From contig SVIM01000001.1 of assembly GCA_015069485.1 (NCBI GenBank), forward strand, positions 27,662 to 91,661: 64,000 nt of DNA, in the 5' to 3' direction. Positions 1 through 8,276 of the stretch are shown here, in pieces. Under the pieces are notes generated by a model, which saw nothing but the letters and a program-made list of their open reading frames with translations, was not told where the DNA came from and did no database searches. The position numbers and the translations under genes were made by a program. This stretch comes from Clostridiales bacterium (GTDB lineage: Bacteria > Bacillota > Clostridia > Christensenellales > Borkfalkiaceae). The stretch's first letter is position 1; each line of letters opens with the position of its first letter.

Positions 1-2
1 CC

Positions 3-272
3 GGCATTATGGATTTTGCCGAAAAATCTACGGCAAAAGAATTTATTATCGGCACGGAAAATTCTATCGTACAGCACCTGCAATTCAAATGTCCCGATAA
101 GGATTTTTATCCCCTTTCAAAGGACCTTGTTTGCCACAATATGAAGGCTACGACCTTAATCGACGTATATAACTGCCTTTTAGGCAAGGGCGGGGAAGAA
201 ATGATTATAGACGAAGAAACCCGCCAAAAAGCAGTAAACTGCATAAATAAAATGATAGAGTACGGTGGCTAA
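3..272 (+). CDS. nadA: Quinolinate synthase NadA, C-terminal part (5' end outside window)
   Basis: AKEFIIGTE...FKCPDKDFYPL...LVCHNMKATTL matches the NadA C-terminus; frame is open to the window edge. Confidence 0.85.
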   Translation, partial: GIMDFAEKSTAKEFIIGTENSIVQHLQFKCPDKDFYPLSKDLVCHNMKATTLIDVYNCLLGKGGEEMIIDEETRQKAVNCINKMIEYGG

Positions 273-273
273 T

Positions 274-672
274 ATGATGATAACTACAAAGGGCAGAAAC
301 GCCCTAAAAATAATGCTCGACTTGGCTCAGCATAACGACGGAAACAATGTTTCGTTGGCAGATATAGCGGGGCGAACGAAAGAATCGCTTAAATATTTAG
401 AAGCGGTAATGGCTCAGCTTTCCTCTGCCGGCTTGGTAGTAAGCGCAAGGGGAAAAAGCGGTGGCTACCGCCTTGCAAAATCTCCTAACGAGTATTCCGT
501 TGCCGAAATTATTTTGGCATCCGAAGGCTCGCTTGCGCCCGTATCGTGCCTTTATTCCGAAAACCCCTGCGAAAACGCAAATAATTGCCTTTCGCTCCCC
601 TTATGGAAGGAGCTTGACGAAGTAATAAACAATTTTTTAAGCTCTAAAACCCTCGCCGATTTATTAAAATAA
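274..672 (+). CDS. Rrf2/IscR-family transcriptional regulator
   Basis: N-terminal ITTKGRNALKIMLDLA, wHTH 'KSGGYRLAKSP', Cys cluster CLYSENPCENANNC; ORF opens at 265 but ATG at 274 is more likely. Confidence 0.85.
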   Translation: MMITTKGRNALKIMLDLAQHNDGNNVSLADIAGRTKESLKYLEAVMAQLSSAGLVVSARGKSGGYRLAKSPNEYSVAEIILASEGSLAPVSCLYSENPCENANNCLSLPLWKELDEVINNFLSSKTLADLLK

Positions 673-760
673 CCACAACGCCCCTTGTTAATCTTTAGGG
701 GCGTTTTTTATGCTATAAATAGCGTTATTCTTTAGTGAAGCCCGTAGTAGCTTATTTTTT

Positions 761-1192
761 TCATCCTTGAGAAGCGTAGCCGTAGGTTTTGCTATGTCAT
801 CATTAAGGAGCGTAGCCGTAGGTTTTGCTATGTCATCATTGAGGAGTGTAGCCGTAGGTTTTGCTATGTCATCATTGAGGAGCGTAGCCGTAGGTTTTGC
901 TATGTCATCATTAAGGAGTGTAGCCGTAGGTTTTGCTATGTCATCATTAAGGAGCGTAGCCGTAGGTTTTGCTATGTCATCCTTGAGAAGCGTAGCCGTA
1001 GGTTTTGCTATGTCATCCTTGAGGAGTGTAGCCGTAGGTTTTGCTATGTCATCCTTGAGAAGCGTAGCCGTAGGTTTTGCTATGTCATCCTTGAGGAGTG
1101 TAGCCGTAGGTTTTGCTATGTCATCATTAAGGAGCGTAGCCGTAGGTTTTGCTATGTCATCATTAAGGAGTGTAGCCGTAGGTTTTGCTATG
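761..1192. repeat. Tandem array, 12 copies of a 36-bp unit (tcatcMttRagRagYgtagccgtaggttttgctatg)
   Basis: tcatc recurs every 36 bp from 761 to 1193; units differ only at a few positions. Confidence 0.95.
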
Positions 1193-1254
1193 TCATCCTT
1201 GAGGAGCGTAGCGACGAAGGATCTAATGAGATTCTTCGTTGCACTCAGAATGAC
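1193..1254. repeat. Palindromic dispersed element (tgtcatcctt...gaaggatct...agattcttc...cagaatgaca) ending the 36-bp array
   Basis: Inverted terminal sequences TGTCATCCT/AGAATGACA and GAAGGATCT/AGATTCTTC; same element in 2963-3570. Confidence 0.8.
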
Positions 1255-1282
1255 AATAAAGGTAATACAACGCAAGGCAAAA

Positions 1283-1519
1283 CCAAAGCAACAAGGGCTT
1301 ACCTCATCCGACTTTGTCTTACGCCAAAGCCACCTTCCCCTTGGCAAAAGGGGAAGGCTACAACTCCCCCAAAGCCTTCCCACTTTTAAGGGGGAAGGGG
1401 GACCGCTTGCGGTGGATGAGGGTTGGTATAATAAAGGCAAAGCCAAAGCAACAAGGGCTTACCTCATCCGACTTTGTCTTACGCCAAAGCCACCTTCCCC
1501 TTGGCAAAAGGGGAAGGCT
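1283..1519. repeat. 77-bp direct repeat (1283-1359 and 1443-1519), 160 bp apart
   Basis: ccaaagcaacaagggcttacctcatccgactttgtcttacgccaaagccaccttccccttggcaaaaggggaaggct occurs twice. Confidence 0.9.
1301..1422. repeat. MITE-like palindromic element (acctcatcc ... ggatgaggg) with internal ccttcccc/ggggaagg hairpins
   Basis: Terminal inverted repeats ACCTCATCC / GGATGAGGG; left half reiterated at 1443-1519. Confidence 0.65.
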
Positions 1520-1815
1520 GCAATAAGGCAAAGCCAAAGCAACAAGGGGAAGGCTACGACAAAGCGACAACTAGGCAAAAAAGGCAGAAAACTACTGCAA
1601 TACTGTAACAACACTACAACAACACTACAACAAAAATACAACAACACTACAACAAAAAAGTGTTGTTTAACATATGATATAAGAAAAACTAATACCTTAA
1701 CAAAATATAAACAACAAACGCAATTAGCCCCAACATATGGGGCTTTTATTTAACTTTTTACGGAAAAATTGTTAAGTTTAAGCAATACAGGCAAAAAAAA
1801 GCGTTAAACATTTTA

Positions 1816-1844
1816 TTGACTTTAAAATATTATTTTCTTATAAT
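1816..1844 (+). promoter_or_regulatory. Putative sigma-70 promoter for the SipW-substrate gene at 2089
   Basis: TTGACT - 17 bp - TATAAT. Confidence 0.6.
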
Positions 1845-2088
1845 GCTAACGTAGTTAAATGTCGAAAAATGTAGTTAGCAAAAAGCAAGCAACTATTTTT
1901 AAACGGCGCATATTGTCCAACCAAACGGCAGGCAGGGTTGCGTTTTTCCCCCAAAATATCCGCAACAGTATGCCTTAACCAAATTAATTGGGCGCTAAAT
2001 ATGCCCTAACAAAAACGGCGCTTGTGTTTGCTACAAGCATTTTCGCTTAACAATATAATTTTTTTTAAGTACTTAAGGAGGTACTATT

Positions 2089-2811
2089 ATGAAAAGTAAA
2101 ACCAAAATAATGACTATAGCAGCCGCATCTTTGGCATGCATAGCAGTAGCAGGCGTAGGTTTCGCAAGCTGGGTAATTACCGGTGCAGGAACAGATAATG
2201 TTAATGGTAATTTAACCGTTGAAACCGTAGATAACCAGTATGTTGGCGTTGAAGCTGGTGAAATAAGTGGTGATGTTGCTTTTACTGTAGCTGGAGGAGC
2301 TGGTTGGTTACGTGGTGAAAGTACAGCAGAAAGTTTAAACCCTTCATTTACTTTGCAAGGAACTAACGTTGCTAAAATGGCTAATGTTAAAATCACTATA
2401 GCGGCATCCGATAGTGAAAAATGGGCTACAGCAACTGGTTCAGCTACTGGTAGTGATAATGCTGACGATTATGTTTTAGATTTTAGTGAGATGACTATTT
2501 CATATAAAGTTGGCGACGGTAATGCAACTACTGTTAATTATGAAACCGATGGTTGGGTAATTCCTGCAAGCGCATTTGCTAGTAGCGATGCTACTGTTTT
2601 AACTGTAACTATTAATTTTGGTTGGGGGCAAGCGTTTATTCCTCAAGGTCAAAGTGCTGGTGTAAACCCTGCAACATATTATAGTAGCCAAACGCAAACA
2701 TCAGCTTTGGTAGCTGAAGCGGATGCAAGATTAACGGCACTATATAACGCGTTAAATGGTGTATCATATACAGTTACTTGTACTCCTGTTGCAACAAGTG
2801 CAAACGCTTAA
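2089..2811 (+). CDS. SipW-dependent-type signal peptide protein (TasA/CalY-like)
   Basis: MKSKTKIMTIAAASLACIAVAGVGFASWVITGAG signal; strong RBS taaggaggtac. Confidence 0.7.
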   Translation: MKSKTKIMTIAAASLACIAVAGVGFASWVITGAGTDNVNGNLTVETVDNQYVGVEAGEISGDVAFTVAGGAGWLRGESTAESLNPSFTLQGTNVAKMANVKITIAASDSEKWATATGSATGSDNADDYVLDFSEMTISYKVGDGNATTVNYETDGWVIPASAFASSDATVLTVTINFGWGQAFIPQGQSAGVNPATYYSSQTQTSALVAEADARLTALYNALNGVSYTVTCTPVATSANA

Positions 2812-2962
2812 TCACGCTATACATAGCATAGTCAAACAAAAAATTATTTTGGGGAAAATAACTTAATAAAAATATTCGGTTTTACTTAATACGCGTTTGG
2901 CGGAAAGCGAAATTGGCGTTTTCCGCCTTAACGCCAAAAGAAATCGGTGCATAACCACGCAT

Positions 2963-3570
2963 TGTCATCCGTTAGCAAAGCCGTAGGGGCTTACTATGTC
3001 ATCCTTGAACGGAGCCGTAGGGGCTTACTATGTCATCCTTGAACGGAGCCGTAGGGGCTTACTATGTCATCCTTGAGCGGAGCCGTAGGTTTTGCTATGT
3101 CATCCTTGAGCGAAGCCGTAGGCGAAGAGAAGGATCTAACGAGATTCTTCGTTACACTCAGAATGACAAGGTGGAGATTCTTCGTTGCACTCAGAATGAC
3201 AGAATACGCCGTAGGGGCTTACTATGTCATCCTTGAGCGGAGCCGTAGGGGCTTACTGTGTCATCCTTGAGCGAAGCCGTAGGTTTTGCTATGTCATCCT
3301 TGAGCGGAGCCGTAGGCGAAGAGAAGGATCTAACGAGATTCTTCGTTGCACTCAGAATGACAAGGTGGATTCTTCGTTACACTCAGAATGACAGAATACG
3401 CCGTAGGGGCTTACTATGTCATCCTTGAACGGAGCCGTACTATGTCATCCTTGAGCGGAGCCGTAGGTTTTGCTATGTCATCCTTGAGCGGAGCCGTAGG
3501 CGAAGAGAAGGATCTAACGAGATTCTTCGTTACACTCAGAATGACAAGGTGGATTCTTCGTTGCGCCCGT
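2963..3570. repeat. Composite repeat array: 33/34-bp units (tgtcatccttgaRcgRagccgtagg...) plus three copies of the terminal palindromic module
   Basis: tgtc spacing 34,34,34,33 at 2963-3098; 'ggcgaagagaaggatct' at 3121, 3315 and 3499. Confidence 0.9.
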
Positions 3571-3792
3571 ACGACGGCTAAAATTATGCGTTTTACGGCA
3601 GTAGTGAAAAGTGTGCCCAACCGAATATAAAAGCACAACACGCGGTTGTGCTACTTGGCGTAAGCATTTGCACGTGGCAAAGGGCGTACGCTACCGTTTT
3701 TGCGTAAAAATTTTGTGTTACGCATTTATTTAAACGCGCGCGTATGTATATATGCGAGCGCCTATAAGGGTGATCTTTGCCCACCATGGCAA

Positions 3793-3857
3793 AAACTTCC
3801 CCCCCCTTGGCTTCTCCTGGGGGAGAAGCTGTCAACGCAGTTGACTGATGAGGGGGC
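3793..3857. repeat. Palindromic MITE-like fragment (cttctcctgggggagaag ... gactgatgaggggg)
   Basis: Hairpin gcttctcc/gggagaagc followed by gttgactgatgagggg. Confidence 0.5.
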
Positions 3858-4015
3858 ATGGAAGAAACAAAAAAGGCAAAAAAAGAATTAGAGGGGGTAG
3901 CCCCTCAACCGAGTAAATCGCAAGGTTACGATTTACCCACCTTCTCCCCGAAGAGAAGGCAAGAATCCTGCCACCCCTTGTGGCAAAAATAAAAATCATT
4001 TCAGAGTAGGATTAC

Positions 4016-4768
4016 ATGGCAATACACACCAAAAGGTCCAATACTCGAAAGCGTATAGTTGCAGTAGTTGCTATATTTTTAGCGCTGGCTTTAATTACTA
4101 CGGGCATAGCCTCGTGGCTTATCCTTTCGGACGGTCAAGGCAAGCTTCCCGGTGGCGTGCATATAGCAGAAGTTGCCGAAAGCGCAATCGAGTTTAAGGA
4201 TTTAAAACTTAATAACGGCGAAAAGTCCTCGGGCGGGGTAGAAGGCGCGCATTTTGTCTTTGAACCGCAACGATACGACGACGACGGAAGAGTTAAGTGG
4301 AACGGCGTAAGTTACGAGTGTTTGACGGTTTCCGTTTCGGGTACCGTTTTAAACGCGCAGTATATGACGGACTTTTACTATACGCTAGCGTTGCCACAGG
4401 GTGTAATCGAGGCGGCGAAGAAGGGGTATATCGACGTAAGTGACTATTACGACGTCGAAACGGATTCCCTTATAAACCAGTACGTTGGATATTCTTCTAA
4501 CAATTTCGAGGTACTGGAAGACGGCTCGAGTATGCTAAGATTCAGCTTTGAAGTTAAGCTTAAGTGGGGCGACGCATTTAACAAAATTAACCCCAGCGTT
4601 TACTTTGATACAGCGTATTACGACGAATTCGGCAACTTGGATAGCGACGCCGGCGCAGGCGTAGAAAATTCGACGGTAATAAGCGTATTAAACGATTTAT
4701 ACACAACGGTTAAATCAGGTTTTTCGGCAATGCCTCAATTTACCGTAACTTTAGTTGCCGAAGTATAG
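4016..4768 (+). CDS. Second SipW-dependent-type signal peptide protein
   Basis: RIVAVVAIFLALALITTGIASWLILSDG signal followed by an extracellular-type domain. Confidence 0.6.
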   Translation: MAIHTKRSNTRKRIVAVVAIFLALALITTGIASWLILSDGQGKLPGGVHIAEVAESAIEFKDLKLNNGEKSSGGVEGAHFVFEPQRYDDDGRVKWNGVSYECLTVSVSGTVLNAQYMTDFYYTLALPQGVIEAAKKGYIDVSDYYDVETDSLINQYVGYSSNNFEVLEDGSSMLRFSFEVKLKWGDAFNKINPSVYFDTAYYDEFGNLDSDAGAGVENSTVISVLNDLYTTVKSGFSAMPQFTVTLVAEV

Positions 4769-4797
4769 TATAGGCTCGCTATGCGGGCGAGTTAAAT

Positions 4798-4872
4798 ACC
4801 TTGCTAATCGCTAAATAGTCGCGTTGCAAGCAAGCTAAAAACCTTGCTAATCGCCATATAGTCGCGTTGCAA
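4798..4872. repeat. 32-bp near-identical direct repeat (4798-4829, 4841-4872)
   Basis: accttgctaatcgcYaWatagtcgcgttgcaa twice. Confidence 0.85.
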
Positions 4873-5032
4873 CCGAAAAAACACTTGCAAAATTTTAAGT
4901 AAGCGCAAGTTGCATTTAGCGCGCTTTTAAAGCGTATAAATTATTATTCTGCTTTTGCAGAAGGTTTGTTAATTTAATTCGGCGCAAGCCGAAATATCAC
5001 TTCCGCATCAAGCGGAAATTTAGGAATAAATT

Positions 5033-6061
5033 ATGTCATCTACGGATATTATTGCTCTAATAGTAACGCTTGTAGGTGTGGCGGCGTTTGCTGCAGTATT
5101 TACGCTTTTATATTTATCCTATTCCAAATCTGCAATCGAGCAGACGGAAAGCGGAAAGCGTGATATCGAGCTTATAGACCAAGCACTTTTAGAGCGAACG
5201 GAAAAATTTAAACGAAAAAAGAAGATTGCTCAAGCCTTTAAATCGGTTTTATTTATCGTAACAATGGCAATATTAATTCCTCTATTTTTGTTTTCGCTAT
5301 ACGATAGGTTTTTTGGTAAACCGTTGCTTGAAAACAGCGTAATGGCGGTAGCTTCCGGCTCAATGAGCGTTAAAAACAAAAAGAACGAAAGCTACTTAAC
5401 GGGGTACGACAACCAGTTCCAAACCTTTGATATGATTGTGCTTGAAAAGGTTGACTCGGTTGCAGAGCTTTCTTTATACGACGTAATCGCCTTTAAGGAC
5501 GATACGGGAAGAACGATTATTCACCGAATTATTCTGGTGGAAAATAATAACGGAAAAATAACCTTTGAAACGCGTGGCGACGCTAACGAAGCGTCCGATA
5601 CCTACCATCCCGAATTTGCCGACGTTTTGGGTAAATACACGGGCCAGCATATTCCCCTTTTGGGTATGCCCGTTTGCTTTTTACAGTCTGCTTCGGGTAT
5701 AACTACCGTGCTTGCTTTATTCTATTGTGTATTTATGATAGATACAATAAGCAAAAAAATCGAAAACGTTGAAAAAGAAAGGGTAGAAAAGCTTTTTAAT
5801 ATAATTCAATCGCACGACGGTGAGGGAAGCGTTCACGCAGTTTTTAAAGAAACTATATATTATAAAGGTTTTGCATACGTATTCGACGAAAACGGCTTTG
5901 TGGAAAAAACGGAAATTTTACAGCAGGGCGAAATGCTTGAAGAAGATAAAATGTTAAAGGTTTTGGAAGCGGGCGAAGATAAAACGTCGAAGGAAATAAT
6001 AATTGAAACGAGGAAGAACGATGCAGCAGGAACAGATTCAGGAACAGAAAAAAACAGCTAA
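5033..6061 (+). CDS. sipW: Signal peptidase I, SipW/ER-type, with extra N-terminal TM helix and C-terminal extension
   Basis: MAVASGSM catalytic-Ser box and DVIAFKDDTGRTIIHRI (His general-base type); GDANEASD motif. Confidence 0.8.
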   Translation: MSSTDIIALIVTLVGVAAFAAVFTLLYLSYSKSAIEQTESGKRDIELIDQALLERTEKFKRKKKIAQAFKSVLFIVTMAILIPLFLFSLYDRFFGKPLLENSVMAVASGSMSVKNKKNESYLTGYDNQFQTFDMIVLEKVDSVAELSLYDVIAFKDDTGRTIIHRIILVENNNGKITFETRGDANEASDTYHPEFADVLGKYTGQHIPLLGMPVCFLQSASGITTVLALFYCVFMIDTISKKIENVEKERVEKLFNIIQSHDGEGSVHAVFKETIYYKGFAYVFDENGFVEKTEILQQGEMLEEDKMLKVLEAGEDKTSKEIIIETRKNDAAGTDSGTEKNS

Positions 6062-7931
6062 GCAGTATTTCACCCGCAAAAATTTTATTGCGTGGTCTTT
6101 GTGTTGCCTTTACGCGGTGCTTTTAATTTTTACTGCAATTTGCATAAACGGCACTATGGGCTATAAGTCTAACGGCGAATTAAGCACAAAAAATAACCTT
6201 TTTGGCGCAGATATTACCAACGTTTTTGCAAGCATAACGCAAGCGGTGTTCGGCGGTCTTGTAGGCGCAGGTCTTGGCGGTTTAATTTGCGTGGCTTTGG
6301 TTGGTATTTGGTGTTGCGCAATTTTTTCAGCGGTATTTATTTTTGAATATCGCCACGCTATCGTAAACGGCAAAAACCCCAAATCGGGCAAAATGATAGG
6401 CTTATATATTTTAACCTTTGCTATTTGTCTGTTCCTTTCGTTAGGAATCGGGCTTTTGGTAATTCAGCCCCTTTTATCGGGCGCAGGCGGTTCTGCAACG
6501 GCAACCGCAGCCGATATTTTGCTTTATATAGCGCAAAGCTTAGTCGTAGCCTTAATTATATTTATTATAGTATTCGTGGTAGTCGGCTCGGTTACTATGC
6601 TCGTAGTAAACTTTATTAAGGTAGATAAGCCCTTCGACTTTTTCGATAACCAAGCAATTCAATCGGACGACGACGCGGAAGATATTAATATTGCAGAAAG
6701 CTTCGATCCTCTTCAGCCCAACGAATTACAGCAGGCTATGGAAGGTAACTACACCGGCGGTGGCGCAGGTGGCGTAGGCGGTGCGGTAGAAGGCGCTTCT
6801 GCAACCGTTGACAGAAACGAAGAGCTTGCCGAAAGGGAAATCGTATTCCCCTCGCTTTCAAAGCTCGACGACGAATACGGCGGAGACCCCATTGAAAGAA
6901 TCGACGGCGACGACGTTTCTTTACAGCAGCTTTGCGAAGGCTTTAGAAATTACCTTGCAAAGGAAGAAAAGCTTTACTTCGATATAAACACCATAAGGGT
7001 ATTCATCTCAGGCTTAAACGCATCCCGCCTTCTTTTGTTGGAAGGCTTGTCCGGTACGGGTAAATCATCCCTTCCCCGTTATTTTGCAAAATACGTAAAC
7101 GGCAGGGCGTTCTTCACCCCCGTTCAGGCAACTTGGAGAGATAGAACTAACCTTTTAGGCTACTTCAACGACTTTAGCAAAACTTATAGCGAAACGGACT
7201 TCTTGTTAAAGCTTTACGAAGCAAACTACGATTTAGATAGAATTAATATGTTCGTTCTCGACGAACTTAACATCTCCCGCGTGGAATATTACTTTGCAGA
7301 CTTCTTGTCCGTTTTGGAATACCCCGCAAGCGACTGGAAGTTAAGGCTTATGCACTTCCCCAAAACCTTCTTGCCCCCCATTAAGCTGGAAGACGGCTTT
7401 GTAAAAATCCCCGAAAACTCTTATTTCGTCGGCACGGCAAACAAGGACGACTCTACCTTCGTAATTGCAGACAAGGTTTACGACCGTGCAATTACCATTG
7501 ACTTCGATAACCGTAACGAAGAATTTGAAGTAGAAGGCGAGGTTGAAAAAATAACCTTATCTAAGCATCACCTTGACGAATTGTTCTTAGACGCGTTAAA
7601 TACCCCCGAATATGCCTTAACGAAAGAGGACGAAGCAAAATTCTTCGAAGTTACCGACTTCATTTACGAGGAATTCGACGTAGCGTTAGGTAACCGTATT
7701 TTAAGACAAATTAACGTACTCGTTCCCACCTTCGTTGCGTGCGGTGGCACTAAAGAAGAAGCGCTCGATTTCATGCTTTCCCGCAAGCTTATCTATAAGC
7801 TCGAAGGCAGATTTGAAGACTATATCAAAGTAAGATTAAAGCAACTTTTAGGCTTGCTTGCAAAGGTTTACGGCGCTGGCACTTTTAAAATGAGCGAAAA
7901 GGCTATAAATCTTTTAATTAAAAAGCTCTAA
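6021..7931 (+). CDS. Membrane-anchored McrB-like AAA+ ATPase
   Basis: N-terminal hydrophobic segments; Walker A GLSGTGKSS, Walker B MFVLDELNISRVEYYFADFLSVLE, sensor VGTANKDDS; ORF track starts at TTG 6003, ATG 6021 has an RBS. Confidence 0.75.
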   Translation: MQQEQIQEQKKTAKQYFTRKNFIAWSLCCLYAVLLIFTAICINGTMGYKSNGELSTKNNLFGADITNVFASITQAVFGGLVGAGLGGLICVALVGIWCCAIFSAVFIFEYRHAIVNGKNPKSGKMIGLYILTFAICLFLSLGIGLLVIQPLLSGAGGSATATAADILLYIAQSLVVALIIFIIVFVVVGSVTMLVVNFIKVDKPFDFFDNQAIQSDDDAEDINIAESFDPLQPNELQQAMEGNYTGGGAGGVGGAVEGASATVDRNEELAEREIVFPSLSKLDDEYGGDPIERIDGDDVSLQQLCEGFRNYLAKEEKLYFDINTIRVFISGLNASRLLLLEGLSGTGKSSLPRYFAKYVNGRAFFTPVQATWRDRTNLLGYFNDFSKTYSETDFLLKLYEANYDLDRINMFVLDELNISRVEYYFADFLSVLEYPASDWKLRLMHFPKTFLPPIKLEDGFVKIPENSYFVGTANKDDSTFVIADKVYDRAITIDFDNRNEEFEVEGEVEKITLSKHHLDELFLDALNTPEYALTKEDEAKFFEVTDFIYEEFDVALGNRILRQINVLVPTFVACGGTKEEALDFMLSRKLIYKLEGRFEDYIKVRLKQLLGLLAKVYGAGTFKMSEKAINLLIKKL

Positions 7932-7953
7932 TTTTAAAAACCGTATAAGCTTC

Positions 7954-8184
7954 GCATTTCTATGTCGCGCTGCGGTAACCCTCAGTCGTTTACGCCATAG
8001 TAAACTCTTTCGGGCTTTCCTCGCGCTTCGCAAACTGCTCGCTTCTCCGCTTTTTAAATCACTTACCCACAGTAAGTAGTAAGCTTGCATTTCTATGTCG
8101 CGCTGCGGTAACCCTCAGTCGTTTACGCGTAGTAAACTCTTTCGGGCTTTCCTCGCGCTTCGCAAACTGCTCGCTTCTCCGCTT
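7954..8184. repeat. ~98-bp direct repeat (7954-8052, 8087-8184)
   Basis: gcatttctatgtcgcgctgcggtaaccctcagtcgtttacgc...cttctccgctt twice, differing only at gccatag/gcgtag. Confidence 0.95.
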
Positions 8185-8276
8185 AAAATATTTAAGTAAA
8201 ATAAGGTGCAATCGGCGTATAGCGTGCGCTATTTCGTCGGTTTGCGCCTTGCAATTTAATTTGGAATTAGACCGTT

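Noticed and set aside
761-1192. Possible CRISPR array (36-bp periodic repeat)
   Set aside because: Units are contiguous without spacers and no cas genes are nearby; it is a tandem repeat.
767-1753. 328-aa ORF (+) and 252-aa ORF (-, 688-1446) with perfect 12-aa peptide repeats
   Set aside because: 36 bp is a multiple of 3 so any frame without a stop becomes a long ORF; no RBS, open on both strands, runs through palindromic elements.
1851-2000. c-di-GMP (GEMM) riboswitch because of 'ggcaggcagggttgcg'
   Set aside because: Resembles only a fragment of the consensus; the first half of the aptamer is not recognisable.
3030-3641. Several short ORFs (68-80 aa) in the second array
   Set aside because: By-products of the repeat sequence; same peptides appear in multiple frames.
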